Shown here in pieces: positions 7,454 through 14,841 of a DNA stretch of 23,768 bases. Below the pieces are notes generated by a model. That model was not told the origin of the DNA, did not search any database, and saw nothing but the letters and a program-made list of their open reading frames with translations. Positions within the stretch are counted from its first letter, which is position 1; the number at the start of each line of letters is the position of its first letter. A program made the position numbers and the translations under genes. The stretch is from a virus: IMG/VR virus record IMGVR_UViG_3300030106_006393, positions 47,680-71,447 of that record. One strand, given 5' to 3'.

Positions 7454-7659
7454 AAAAAAACGCACACTTTAGGGGGTACAACGATGTGCCATGGTATCTA
7501 AAAGAGGCCATCGGCTGGCCAGATCATTATGATAATTTGTCGACAGAGCAGCAAGCTTTTGTCTACCAGATGTGTGTAGAGATTGCATCACCTCCCCAGC
7601 TTCGAGAAAACTTGCAAGAAATCCGGGATGATTTGGAGGAGATCATTGAAGACCTCTAG
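7450..7659 (+). CDS. Small acidic protein of unknown function upstream of dnaE
   Basis: 69 residues; the start overlaps the previous stop (ATGA) and has GGAG 8 bases upstream. The sequence has a WYLKEAIGWPDHYDN segment followed by an acidic helix (ENLQEIRDDLEEIIEDL). No known motif, signal or membrane segment was recognised. Its last 14 bases overlap the preferred dnaE start, and its final codons contain the GGAGGAG that probably initiates dnaE, so the two genes look translationally coupled. It could be a small polymerase-associated or regulatory protein, but nothing in the sequence proves this. Confidence 0.7.
   Translation: MKKNAHFRGYNDVPWYLKEAIGWPDHYDNLSTEQQAFVYQMCVEIASPPQLRENLQEIRDDLEEIIEDL
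7635..7641 (+). promoter_or_regulatory. Ribosome binding site deciding the dnaE start
   Basis: GGAGGAG four bases before a TTG at 7646. No comparable site precedes the in-frame ATGs at 7583 and 7628, so TTG initiation is preferred. The spacing is somewhat short. Confidence 0.55.
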
Positions 7660-10600
7660 AGTTAAGTCAACCATTCCTTTCGTTGGTTTGCATGCCCACT
7701 CCGTTGCGGGAAGTATCTTTGATGCCCTGGGATATCCGCAGGAGCATATGGACTTTGCCTATCAGAACGGCATGGACGCACTAGCGCTAACTGATCATGG
7801 GAACGCCAACGGTCTGGCATATCAAGTTTTGCATGCTAAAAAGATGCAGGCTGAAAACAAAAACTTTAAGCCTATCTTTGGCGTTGAGGCATACTTTCTG
7901 CCCTCTGTTGCAAACTGGAGAACTGAGTATGAGAAGGCGCTAAAGGACAAGAAGAAAAAGGTCGACGACACTCAGTCAGGAACCACCGTCGAGAATGAAG
8001 AATCAAAGAAGTTGATGAAAAACATTCTCAACCGTAGACGTCATCTGATTCTTTTGGCACAGAACCAAAAGGGTCTAAAGAACATCTTTAAGTTGATCTC
8101 ATCAAGTTATGACAAAGAGCATTTTTATAGGTATCCCCGCGTCGACTATGCCTTGCTCAAGAAGCACAATGAAGGCGTCATCGCTGCGTCTGCCTGCTTG
8201 GGCGGAGTGTATGCTGGCTGCTATTGGGAGAATCGCGACAAAGGTGAAGATCAAATCCTCACAGCGTTTCGTAACACAACGCAAAAGATGCAGTCCATCT
8301 TTGGAGACAGGTGGTATGGAGAGTTGCAGTGGAATAATGTACCAGAACAGCATGAGCTAAACAGATATATTATCCAGATGCATCACGAGTTTGGTCTTCC
8401 GCTGATTTCAACTGCAGATAGCCACTATCCAGACAAGGAGGCCTGGAAAGACAGAGAGCTTTACAAGCGCCTAGGCTGGCTTGGCAAGCGTCCTGAGTGG
8501 ATGTCTGCTGAGTTGCCAATCGACGTCGAAGAGATTGGGTATGAACTTTATCCGAAGAATGGCGATCAGATGTGGGAGTCTTACAAGAAGTATTCAAAAG
8601 AGTGTCAGTGCGAATATGATGACAACATCGTAAAGAATTCAATTACAGAAACCCACAGGATCGCACATGAAAGGATCGAGACATTCTTTCCAGACAACAC
8701 GGTGCGTCTGCCAGACTTTGTCGTGCCTCAGGATACGACACCAGGCGAGGCTTTGCAGAAGTTGACTGCTGAAGGTTTGAGAAACTTGGGCCTATCTGAT
8801 GACAAAGATTACCTAGACCGCGCAGCTCTAGAGATCGAAGTCATTGACTCTAGAGGGTTCAGTAAATACTTTCTAACTATGAAGGCTATCGCAGATAGGG
8901 CCAAGGAGACCCAATTAGTGGGCGCTGGAAGGGGCTCTGCAGCCGGTTCTCTGGTCGCCTATGCCCTAGGTATCACCCAAGTTGACCCTTTAAAGTATGG
9001 TTTACAGTTTGAGAGGTTTCTGACAAAGGGTGGCTCTGGATATCCAGATATTGACTTTGATACAGCAGAACCCATGAAACTAAAGGAGGAACTGGTTGAG
9101 GAATGGGGCGAGAACACAGTGGTTCCGATCTCTAATTGGAACACGCTACAGCTCAGGTCCCTCATCAAAGATATTTCAAAGTTTTACGATGTGCCTTTTA
9201 CAGAGGTAAACACCGTCACCAGCAAGATGATCTACGAGGCTACTCCACTAGCCAAAAAGAAGCATGGGATCACGGCAGGTGTTTACAATCCCACATTCGA
9301 AGAGGTAATGGAATTTTCGGATTCGCTAAAAAAATTCCTCAGTAAATATCCTCATATTAAGACTCACGTCGAGGCTCTATATGGACAGGTAAGATCTTGC
9401 TCAAGGCATGCCGGTGGCGTGGTTGTTGGCGAGAATCTAAACGAGTGGATGCCAATCATTGCATCTGGTGGTGTGCGCCAGACTCCATGGAGCGAAGGCA
9501 TGAACGTCCGCCAACTGGAGCCTATGGGCTTTATCAAGTTTGATTTATTGGGTCTCGCCTCTTTGCGCATGATCGAGGGTGCAATCAGGCATATTCTAAA
9601 GAGGCATAAGAATGTTCCTGAACCTACGTTCGATCAGGTAAGAGAGTTTTACAACGAAAAGCTCCACCCGGATAGGATTGATCTTGGTGATCAGAACGTT
9701 TGGAAAAACATCTTTCAAGATGGTAAGTGGGCCGGCATCTTTCAGTTTACAGAGGACGGAGCACAGAAGTTTTGCAAGAGAGTTAAGCCAAGCAATCTAA
9801 TTGAGCTGTCAGCTATAACTAGTATTTATAGACCAGGCCCATTATCGGCCAATGTTGACAAGAAGTTTGTGTCGGCTAAGAACAATCCAAATGATGTGGA
9901 ATATGTTAACGACTTTGCCCGCAATGTTACAGAGGAAACCTTCGGCTTCCTTATCTTTCAGGAGCAGATCGCTATGTTGGCTCACAAGCTCGGCAAAGAC
10001 CTGTCTCTTGACGAGGGCAACAAACTTAGAAAGCTTCTAACAAAGAAGGGCACAGGAGAGGTTCAAGAGCAGAAGGATAAGATCTTCTCAAAGTTTCTTG
10101 ATGGTTGCCTGGAGAAAGGAATGAGAAAACATGAAGCAAGAGAACTATGGGAGACCTTTGAATACTTTTCCGGCTACGGCTTTAACAAGTCGCACGCTGT
10201 TTCTTACTGTATGCTGTCGTTTCAGTGTGCTTGGCTGCTCAACTATTATCCAGCAGAGTGGACCGCAGCTTTCTTGGACAAGGAGCCCGAGACGCGCAAA
10301 GAAAAGGCGATCAACATTTCAAAGTCTCTCGGATTTGAAATCGCACCATTGAACGTGAACACTTCTGGAATGGTGTGGGAGATCTCGCCAGACGGTAAGA
10401 CGCTTATCCAGCCCTTGTCGTCAGTCAAGGGTCTTGGAGAGAAGGCGATCGAGCAGATCCTAAACAATCGTCCGTTCAATACGGTAGAGGAGTTTTTGTT
10501 CAACGAGAACATTGTATATTCAAAACTGAACAAGAAGGCTCTCGATGTCCTTTGTCGATCTGGTGCGATGGATGATCTAGTTGACGATAGGTTCACCGGA

Positions 10601-11074
10601 GCAAAGCACTTCTGGAGTTCTGTTGCAGTGGACAGGCCCAGAAAGGAAAAGAATCTATTAGAAAACATAGACAAGTACGCTCCAGAGGGGGACTTTACAG
10701 AAGAAGAGAATATCCAGTATCAGATTGATCTGACCGGGGTCTTCCCTTTTGACTTGGTAATGGGCGAACACATCAGAGAGTCTCTAGACAAGTACATGGT
10801 ACCTCCTATCAGCGAATATGATGCAGAGTTGGGAGGCGTCGTGTGGTGTATTCCGAGAGAGGTCATCAAGAAGAAGACCAAGAACGGCAAGGATTACTAT
10901 ATCGTCAGGGTTATTGATGATAACAACGAAACGAACACCATCCGATGCTGGGGCGTGAGACCGGATAAGGATATAGTAAGAGTAAATCGGCCCTATATGA
11001 TGAAATTAGACTGGAATCCTCAATGGGGTTTCAGCACGAGAAGATTGAGTGCAACTTTTAGAATGTTAGGATAG
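7646..11074 (+). CDS. dnaE: DNA polymerase III alpha subunit (DnaE-type replicative polymerase)
   Basis: Replicative C-family DNA polymerase, 1142 residues from the TTG at 7646 (alternative ATG at 7628). Domains: an N-terminal PHP domain with metal-site motifs LHAHS (14-18), LTDHGN (~48-53) and GVEAYF; a palm with GAGRGSAAGSLVAY and the catalytic pair in PDIDFD (D468, D470); a third catalytic Asp in FIKFDLLGL (D633). TSIYRPGPLS, LIFQEQIAMLAHKLGK and GYGFNKSHAVSY form the fingers and tandem HhH region. A C-terminal OB-like stretch is at ~1040-1110 (GVVWCIPREVIKKKTKNG), and the protein ends soon after. There is therefore little or no room for the tau-binding tail of E. coli DnaE, and the clamp-loader link may differ. 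No intein or frameshift is seen. It is full length and looks active; most phages use A- or B-family polymerases instead. Confidence 0.96.
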   Translation: MKTSRVKSTIPFVGLHAHSVAGSIFDALGYPQEHMDFAYQNGMDALALTDHGNANGLAYQVLHAKKMQAENKNFKPIFGVEAYFLPSVANWRTEYEKALKDKKKKVDDTQSGTTVENEESKKLMKNILNRRRHLILLAQNQKGLKNIFKLISSSYDKEHFYRYPRVDYALLKKHNEGVIAASACLGGVYAGCYWENRDKGEDQILTAFRNTTQKMQSIFGDRWYGELQWNNVPEQHELNRYIIQMHHEFGLPLISTADSHYPDKEAWKDRELYKRLGWLGKRPEWMSAELPIDVEEIGYELYPKNGDQMWESYKKYSKECQCEYDDNIVKNSITETHRIAHERIETFFPDNTVRLPDFVVPQDTTPGEALQKLTAEGLRNLGLSDDKDYLDRAALEIEVIDSRGFSKYFLTMKAIADRAKETQLVGAGRGSAAGSLVAYALGITQVDPLKYGLQFERFLTKGGSGYPDIDFDTAEPMKLKEELVEEWGENTVVPISNWNTLQLRSLIKDISKFYDVPFTEVNTVTSKMIYEATPLAKKKHGITAGVYNPTFEEVMEFSDSLKKFLSKYPHIKTHVEALYGQVRSCSRHAGGVVVGENLNEWMPIIASGGVRQTPWSEGMNVRQLEPMGFIKFDLLGLASLRMIEGAIRHILKRHKNVPEPTFDQVREFYNEKLHPDRIDLGDQNVWKNIFQDGKWAGIFQFTEDGAQKFCKRVKPSNLIELSAITSIYRPGPLSANVDKKFVSAKNNPNDVEYVNDFARNVTEETFGFLIFQEQIAMLAHKLGKDLSLDEGNKLRKLLTKKGTGEVQEQKDKIFSKFLDGCLEKGMRKHEARELWETFEYFSGYGFNKSHAVSYCMLSFQCAWLLNYYPAEWTAAFLDKEPETRKEKAINISKSLGFEIAPLNVNTSGMVWEISPDGKTLIQPLSSVKGLGEKAIEQILNNRPFNTVEEFLFNENIVYSKLNKKALDVLCRSGAMDDLVDDRFTGAKHFWSSVAVDRPRKEKNLLENIDKYAPEGDFTEEENIQYQIDLTGVFPFDLVMGEHIRESLDKYMVPPISEYDAELGGVVWCIPREVIKKKTKNGKDYYIVRVIDDNNETNTIRCWGVRPDKDIVRVNRPYMMKLDWNPQWGFSTRRLSATFRMLG

Positions 11075-11082
11075 GAGTTATT

Positions 11083-11532
11083 ATGAAAGTTAATGTTTAC
11101 AAAGTTAGAGAGAACGCAAAGCTGCCCGTCAGGGCGCACCCAACAGACGCAGGAATGGACCTGTTCTTCTGCCCAGAGGCTGATGAGCCCGTTACGGTTC
11201 GTGGCTCTCGCACATGCCTGCTGCAAACAGGGTTGAAGATTGAAGTACCAGAAGGCTACATGCTTGAGGTAAAGAACAAGTCAGGCATTGCTTCAAAGAA
11301 GCAGCTCGTAACTGGTGCCTGTGTTGTCGACTCAGGATACGACGGAGAGATCTTTGTCAACCTTCACAACATCGGAGAGCGAGCACAAGTGGTCCAGCCG
11401 GGGCAAAAGATCGCTCAAGGGGTCTTTGTGAAGGTTGAGCAGCCACTGCTTGTGGAGATTGAAGAAGACAACATTTATGGTGGAACCACGAAGCGAGGCT
11501 CTGGTGCTCTCGGATCCACTGGTGATTTCTAG
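11083..11532 (+). CDS. dut: dUTP diphosphatase (trimeric dUTPase)
   Basis: Hydrolyses dUTP to dUMP and pyrophosphate, keeping uracil out of DNA and feeding ThyX. 149 residues, with all five trimeric dUTPase motifs in order: PTDAGMDLF (20-28), KNKSGIAS (65-72), VDSGYDGEIFVNL (82-94, catalytic Asp in YDG), QPGQKIAQGVF (105-115) and RGSGALGSTG (138-147). The last normally reads RGxGGFGSTG; the Phe that stacks on the uracil ring is Leu here. The start ATG has TAGGAG 5-6 bases upstream, 8 bases after the dnaE stop. The stop overlaps the next gene's GTG by one base. Confidence 0.96.
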   Translation: MKVNVYKVRENAKLPVRAHPTDAGMDLFFCPEADEPVTVRGSRTCLLQTGLKIEVPEGYMLEVKNKSGIASKKQLVTGACVVDSGYDGEIFVNLHNIGERAQVVQPGQKIAQGVFVKVEQPLLVEIEEDNIYGGTTKRGSGALGSTGDF

Positions 11533-11816
11533 TGGCTTCTGCAACCAGAAAACTACAGAGAAAAAAACACAAGGAAGCTAAAAAGGACATGGCCGAGAAG
11601 CTTGGTCTGTTTCATAGAGTGCCAGATATTTGTACTATGTGCGAAAAACCATTTGACAAAAAGGACAAAAGTCAGGTACAATCATGGAGAGTGGTAGTAA
11701 GAGAGAAGGAGAAGAGAGTTAATCTTTATTGTCCGACTTGCTGGGATCACGCTAACGAACTCTTGGGTTCGATAATGGAAAAACTAGAAGGAGACAAGAA
11801 TGAAGGAGACACTTAG
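11532..11816 (+). CDS. Small zinc-finger protein of unknown function
   Basis: 94 residues from a GTG that overlaps the dut stop (TAGTG). The front is strongly basic (TRKLQRKKHKEAKKDM), followed by a four-cysteine motif: CTMC at ~34-37 and CPTC at ~67-70, separated by a charged beta-like segment (QSWRVVVREKEKRVNLY). This CxxC...CxxC spacing suggests a zinc ribbon or treble clef. The basic tail plus zinc ribbon suggests nucleic-acid binding, perhaps a transcription or replication accessory protein. I recall similar small proteins in marine phages but not a function. The alternative start Met20 would lose the basic tail. It overlaps the next gene by 17 bases. Confidence 0.78.
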   Translation: MASATRKLQRKKHKEAKKDMAEKLGLFHRVPDICTMCEKPFDKKDKSQVQSWRVVVREKEKRVNLYCPTCWDHANELLGSIMEKLEGDKNEGDT

Positions 11817-12798
11817 CTTTGAAGATGTGCTCTTGGTACCGCAAAAGAGTGACATAGTAAGCAGGTCAGAAGTTAATCTGACATCAACAATGGGAAACCA
11901 CAGTTTTGAGCTGCCGATAATCGCTAGTCCTATGGACACGGTTACCGAAACGGTCATGGCTTCAACCATGAAGGAGCTTGGAGCGCTCGGGATCATCCAC
12001 AGGTACGCATCGATTGAAGAGCAGTGCGAAATGGTAAGCCCCACGGTTGTGGCTGCAGCAGTAGGAGTTTCAGGAGACTTTAAAGAGCGTGTCGCCTCTC
12101 TCAAAGAAGTTGGTCTAGAGATTGTCTGTTTAGATGTTGCTCACGGCCACCATTCAATGATGGAAGCTGCGCTAAAGCACCTTAGAGATACGTATGGCAA
12201 CGATTTAACAATCATAGCGGGTAACGTAGCGACTCCAGAGGGGTATAGGGATCTTTCTGAGTGGGGTGCTGACGCAGTCAGGATCGGCATCGGGGGCGGC
12301 TCTATCTGTTCGACAAGGATTCAGACGGGACATGGAGTTCCCACCTTTCAGTCTGTTTTGGACTGCAAGTATGTCGACGCGGATGCCAAGATTATAGCTG
12401 ATGGCGGCATAAAGACAGCAGGAGACATGGTTAAGGCCATAGCTGCAGGTGCAGACTTTGTAATGCTTGGCTCGATGCTCGCAGGAACGGATGAATCACC
12501 GGGGCAAGTCTTTGTCTCTGGAGACGACAAGAAGTATAAGGTATACAGAGGGATGGCTAGCGTTGAAGCGCAGGTCGACTGGAGAGGTGAAGCAAGATCT
12601 TTGGAGGGTGTATCGACTACGATTCCGCATAAGGGCTCAGTTACGAGCGTGATGTCTGGTCTAAAGCAGAATATAAGAAGCGGACTGTCTTATTCTGGTG
12701 CACGCACCATAGAAGAATTCCAAGCGAAAGCTAGATTCATCAGGCAAACTAGCGCAAGCATGGTGGAGAGCGGGACACACATACTAAATGGAAGATAA
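11800..12798 (+). CDS. IMP dehydrogenase / GMP reductase family enzyme, GMP reductase more likely
   Basis: 332 residues forming one (beta/alpha)8 barrel without the CBS pair normal in IMPDH. Family marks: FEDVLLVP (7-14), [22 protein letters not shown], the catalytic loop GGGSICST with Cys170, IIADGGIK, and the flap region YRGMAS. Which enzyme it is: the IMPDH Arg-Tyr dyad of the flap is missing (the segment reads [11 protein letters not shown]), while Thr172 and Glu269 match the Thr-Glu dyad of GMP reductase, and [11 protein letters not shown] resembles GMPR. GMPR deaminates GMP to IMP with NADPH; IMPDH makes XMP from IMP. Either would adjust purine pools during infection. AAGGAG lies ~7 bases before the ATG, and the 3' end overlaps the next gene by 11 bases. 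Confidence 0.88.
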   Translation: MKETLSFEDVLLVPQKSDIVSRSEVNLTSTMGNHSFELPIIASPMDTVTETVMASTMKELGALGIIHRYASIEEQCEMVSPTVVAAAVGVSGDFKERVASLKEVGLEIVCLDVAHGHHSMMEAALKHLRDTYGNDLTIIAGNVATPEGYRDLSEWGADAVRIGIGGGSICSTRIQTGHGVPTFQSVLDCKYVDADAKIIADGGIKTAGDMVKAIAAGADFVMLGSMLAGTDESPGQVFVSGDDKKYKVYRGMASVEAQVDWRGEARSLEGVSTTIPHKGSVTSVMSGLKQNIRSGLSYSGARTIEEFQAKARFIRQTSASMVESGTHILNGR

Positions 12799-13126
12799 AT
12801 ATAAATACGGCCAAGAAGGTAAAAAGATTGTCTTCCAAGATTTAGACAAGAGGCACGCAGATTTGAAGATCAGGCTTAGGCATGACGGCCTGACACAGAT
12901 CCAGTTTTTCCAGTCGATAATGACGGGCTATATAGAGAACGACCCACGATTGATAGATTTCATCACGGACGTCAAGATCGATCTTGCCCGACAAGGAAAG
13001 ACAAGGATCAAAAAGACTCGCAATTTGATAGAAGAGGGAGAGCAGGTCAAGAGGCTTTTTCTTTTCGATGACAGCGAACAGGAAGAGATCTTCGACATGA
13101 TAGCAAAGGAGTTTCCAGATTTATGA
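12788..13126 (+). CDS. Conserved small phage protein, possible DNA-binding
   Basis: 112 residues. It begins [20 protein letters not shown], then RHADLKIRLRHDGLTQIQFF. The strand-helix pattern (KIVFQDLDKRHADLKIRL, then DGLTQIQFFQSIMTGYIEND) resembles ribbon-helix-helix or small regulator proteins in which a beta strand is followed by two helices. A basic segment KTRIKKTRNLIEEG follows, with an acidic tail. It sits directly before the sigma-region-4-like gene (ATGA overlap), which suggests a shared role in transcription, though this is inference. The ribosome site is weak; translation is probably coupled through the 11-base overlap with the upstream gene. No signal or membrane segment. Confidence 0.75.
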   Translation: MEDKYKYGQEGKKIVFQDLDKRHADLKIRLRHDGLTQIQFFQSIMTGYIENDPRLIDFITDVKIDLARQGKTRIKKTRNLIEEGEQVKRLFLFDDSEQEEIFDMIAKEFPDL

Positions 13127-13371
13127 GCGATGGCTTGACAGAGTGCGCAAGAAAGTGTTATAATGAAAACAAACCTTGCGGAGAAACAGGATGCAGAAAA
13201 TGGATAGACTATGAAGAGGACAATAACTGTTGTTTAATCTCAATAAGGAATAATGGCGGCGATAAGCTAACATTAGCAGAGACAGGAAAGAGAATCGGAC
13301 TCAGTTTTGTTAGAGTCCGACAAATTGAACAAAGGGCACTAGAGAAACTTTCCAAATATTGCGAAAAATAA
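13123..13371 (+). CDS. Mini sigma factor-like protein: cysteine-rich front plus sigma70 region 4
   Basis: 82 residues. The C-terminal half (49-76, LTLAETGKRIGLSFVRVRQI onward) closely matches sigma70 region 4.2, the helix-turn-helix that reads the -35 element. The front half has six cysteines (C8, C12, C19, C24, C36, C37) in a C-x3-C-x6-C-x4-C-x11-CC pattern with RKWIDYEEDNN, which probably binds zinc. Regions 2 and 3 are absent, so it cannot be a full sigma factor. It may act as a coactivator, anti-sigma or appropriator on host RNA polymerase, comparable in concept to phage proteins that remodel sigma region 4, but this is inferred. It overlaps the previous gene by 4 bases. A consensus promoter lies inside its own 5' coding part. 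Confidence 0.83.
   Translation: MSDGLTECARKCYNENKPCGETGCRKWIDYEEDNNCCLISIRNNGGDKLTLAETGKRIGLSFVRVRQIEQRALEKLSKYCEK
13135..13164 (+). promoter_or_regulatory. Internal sigma70 promoter inside the mini-sigma gene
   Basis: TTGACA (13135-13140), an 18-base spacer and TATAAT (13159-13164), both hexamers perfect. It lies within codons 5-14 of the mini-sigma gene. The predicted +1 near 13171 would drive the acidic protein gene at 13467, which has no better promoter nearby. The long spacer lowers certainty. Confidence 0.6.
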
Positions 13372-13466
13372 TCTCTTTTTTGCTCCTAATAGCACTATTT
13401 ATTAATGAAATATAGTGTAAAATATCTTTTTTATAACTTTTTTACAAACACCTAGGAGAAACCATA
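13372..13466 (+). other. AT-rich intergenic leader before the acidic protein gene
   Basis: A 95-base, strongly AT-rich gap. It holds a weak inverted repeat, CACTAT (13393-13398) with ATAGTG (13412-13417), followed after several bases by a six-T run. This may be a weak terminator or a leader hairpin. TAGGAG lies ahead of the ATG at 13467. No -35/-10 pair of good quality was found here. Confidence 0.35.
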
Positions 13467-14114
13467 ATGAGTAAAAAGACACTACTTAAGGAAAATACAA
13501 TCCGTAGATTCTGGAAGCTTTCCGGAATTACGCCTGTTAACGAGATGGCAGCAAAGTTTGCCAGAGACGAGGACGAGGACGAAGAAGCCATTGAAGAAGG
13601 CGGCGGCTACAAGCCTGGCGGTGATTGGGAATCAGACCCTTTCCGAGTTGATCAGGAAGAGGACGAGCCAATGGAAGAGATGGCGCCAGCCCTCAGAGAC
13701 GAGGAAGAGCCTATGCAGGAGGAAGAAGAGGGTGAAATGCCCGAGCCTGCAATGGACGAGCCTGCAGAGCCTGAAATGGACATGGACATGGGCGACGACG
13801 CTGCTGAAGGCGGAGACGTAGAGGCTGAGGTCTCGATCCCAGAGTCTGATGTTGACGCACTTAGAACTGCTCGTGACGTGATTGACCAGATCCTCGGAGC
13901 TAGCGATGAGGGTGCCGGCGAGCTGGACATGGGCGGCGACGAAGAGGTCGCTGATCTCCCAGCTCCTGAGCCAGAGGCAGAAGAGGAAGAGGAGCCACTT
14001 ATGGAGCTTGATATCGACAACGATCAGCTTAATGAAGTTCTCGACCGAATCACATCCCGCGTTACAAAGCGAATCCTCAAAGAGGCTCTCGCTAAAAAGT
14101 TGACAAAAAACTAA
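13467..14114 (+). CDS. Highly acidic protein, candidate capsid core/scaffold
   Basis: 215 residues. The basic front MSKKTLLKENTIRRFWKLSG is followed by ~150 residues dominated by Glu, Asp, Pro and Met (e.g. EPEMDMDMGDDAAEGGDVEA). A basic helix closes it: NEVLDRITSRVTKRILKEAL. The layout of a short conserved head, a disordered acidic middle and a basic C-terminal helix fits phage prohead-core or scaffold proteins, and I recall similar 'TENTIRRFMKLA'-type proteins among virion genes of marine phages. The exact role is unproven. The ribosome site is TAGGAG ahead of the ATG. The acidic repeats produce a Ser-rich antisense reading frame that should be ignored. It is followed directly by another promoter. 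Confidence 0.8.
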   Translation: MSKKTLLKENTIRRFWKLSGITPVNEMAAKFARDEDEDEEAIEEGGGYKPGGDWESDPFRVDQEEDEPMEEMAPALRDEEEPMQEEEEGEMPEPAMDEPAEPEMDMDMGDDAAEGGDVEAEVSIPESDVDALRTARDVIDQILGASDEGAGELDMGGDEEVADLPAPEPEAEEEEEPLMELDIDNDQLNEVLDRITSRVTKRILKEALAKKLTKN

Positions 14115-14121
14115 TTTGTCA

Positions 14122-14150
14122 TTGACATAACAGCTGAAAGACTGTAATAT
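14122..14150 (+). promoter_or_regulatory. sigma70 promoter giving a probably leaderless mRNA for the 14157 gene
   Basis: TTGACA (14122-14127) followed by TGTAATAT. Read as TAATAT (14145-14150) the spacer is 17, and the +1 falls on base 14157, the A of the gene's ATG. Read as TGTAAT (14143-14148) the spacer is 15. No Shine-Dalgarno site precedes the ATG. Confidence 0.6.
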
Positions 14151-14156
14151 ATAAAT

Positions 14157-14549
14157 ATGTTGACTTACTTAATATGGTTTCTGGCCGGTGCCCTAGCGCA
14201 CCGGCTGCTATCCTTTTTTCTTGCTGTTCGCTTAGAAAAGCATATCATTTCACAAACATTGTTGATTACGGGAAAACTGTTCAAAGCTATTTCTATTGAT
14301 ATAGAAAGAATCCTGGCGTTTAAGCACGACGCTATTAAATACTCGGATCTCCCGGATCAGATTATCAAAAAGACTATTGACTCTGACAGGGAGTTTATCG
14401 CCAAGTGGCAGATGCTTCTTTTCACTACGGTGGCGATGACAATACCAACAAAATACATTAAAACTATTCCAAATTACATTTGGGACGAAAGAATTGATCT
14501 GAATAGCATAGTTACAAAGCTGGAGGAAGAAAACAATGAACAATATTGA
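14157..14549 (+). CDS. Small membrane-anchored phage protein, function unknown
   Basis: 130 residues. An N-terminal hydrophobic segment (LIWFLAGALAHRLLSFFLAV, ~4-24) acts as a membrane anchor or uncleaved signal. A mainly helical body follows, with ERILAFKHDAIKYSDLPDQI and a short hydrophobic stretch WQMLLFTTVAM near 84-94. The C terminus is acidic (KLEEENNEQY). No enzyme motif is seen. The ATG lacks a ribosome site and coincides with the predicted transcription start, so the mRNA is probably leaderless. The stop overlaps the next gene by 14 bases. I recall similar proteins in marine phages, but no function is known. Confidence 0.78.
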   Translation: MLTYLIWFLAGALAHRLLSFFLAVRLEKHIISQTLLITGKLFKAISIDIERILAFKHDAIKYSDLPDQIIKKTIDSDREFIAKWQMLLFTTVAMTIPTKYIKTIPNYIWDERIDLNSIVTKLEEENNEQY

Positions 14550-14841
14550 GTTAAGCGCCTGGGGTGAAAAGAACGACACAGACGATCTAATCACTTACAA
14601 GGTCCAAGCGAAGTTGAAAGGCAAGAGGCAACTGAATTCCCTAATGAAGGAGTTTAGTGGCTGGAAACAAGCAGGCGAGGGCTATGACCCGAACAATGAG
14701 AAGACGATTATCTTGATGATGCGAACTTTTGAGAACAAGAAGTCGTGGATGAAGTTTGCTAACGATCTTCCATTTTTGGTGGAAGAGTTTAATCCAAGAA
14801 CAGGAAAAAAGAAGGTAATCAATGGAAAAAGAAGAAAATAA
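14536..14841 (+). CDS. Small conserved phage protein, function unknown
   Basis: 101 residues, starting with a good ribosome site (GGAGG, about 8 bases before the ATG). It reads MNNIELSAWGEKNDTDDLIT, then alternating beta-like and helical parts (YKVQAKLKGKRQLNSLMKEF; KTIILMMRTFENKKSWMKFA), then a basic C terminus (RTGKKKVINGKRRK). No motif, signal or membrane segment was recognised. It overlaps its upstream neighbour by 14 bases and clpP by 20 bases, so it probably belongs to the same transcript as clpP. Confidence 0.75.
   Translation: MNNIELSAWGEKNDTDDLITYKVQAKLKGKRQLNSLMKEFSGWKQAGEGYDPNNEKTIILMMRTFENKKSWMKFANDLPFLVEEFNPRTGKKKVINGKRRK

Noticed and set aside
7583-7645. Longer dnaE start at the ATG of 7583
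   Set aside because: It would lie deep in the 7450 gene, lacks a ribosome site, and the added residues do not look like the front of DnaE.
12800-12807. Second TATAAATA near the start of the 12788 gene
   Set aside because: It lies inside codons for DKYKYG just after the start and has no supporting context; probably chance.
13652-14020. 122-residue Ser-rich reading frame on the minus strand
   Set aside because: It is the antisense shadow of the acidic Glu/Asp codons of the gene at 13467; low complexity and no ribosome site.
14150-14157. TATAAATA, like the T4 late promoter
   Set aside because: It overlaps the ATG of the 14157 gene, so transcription would start inside the gene; a good TTGACA/TAATAT pair explains the site better.
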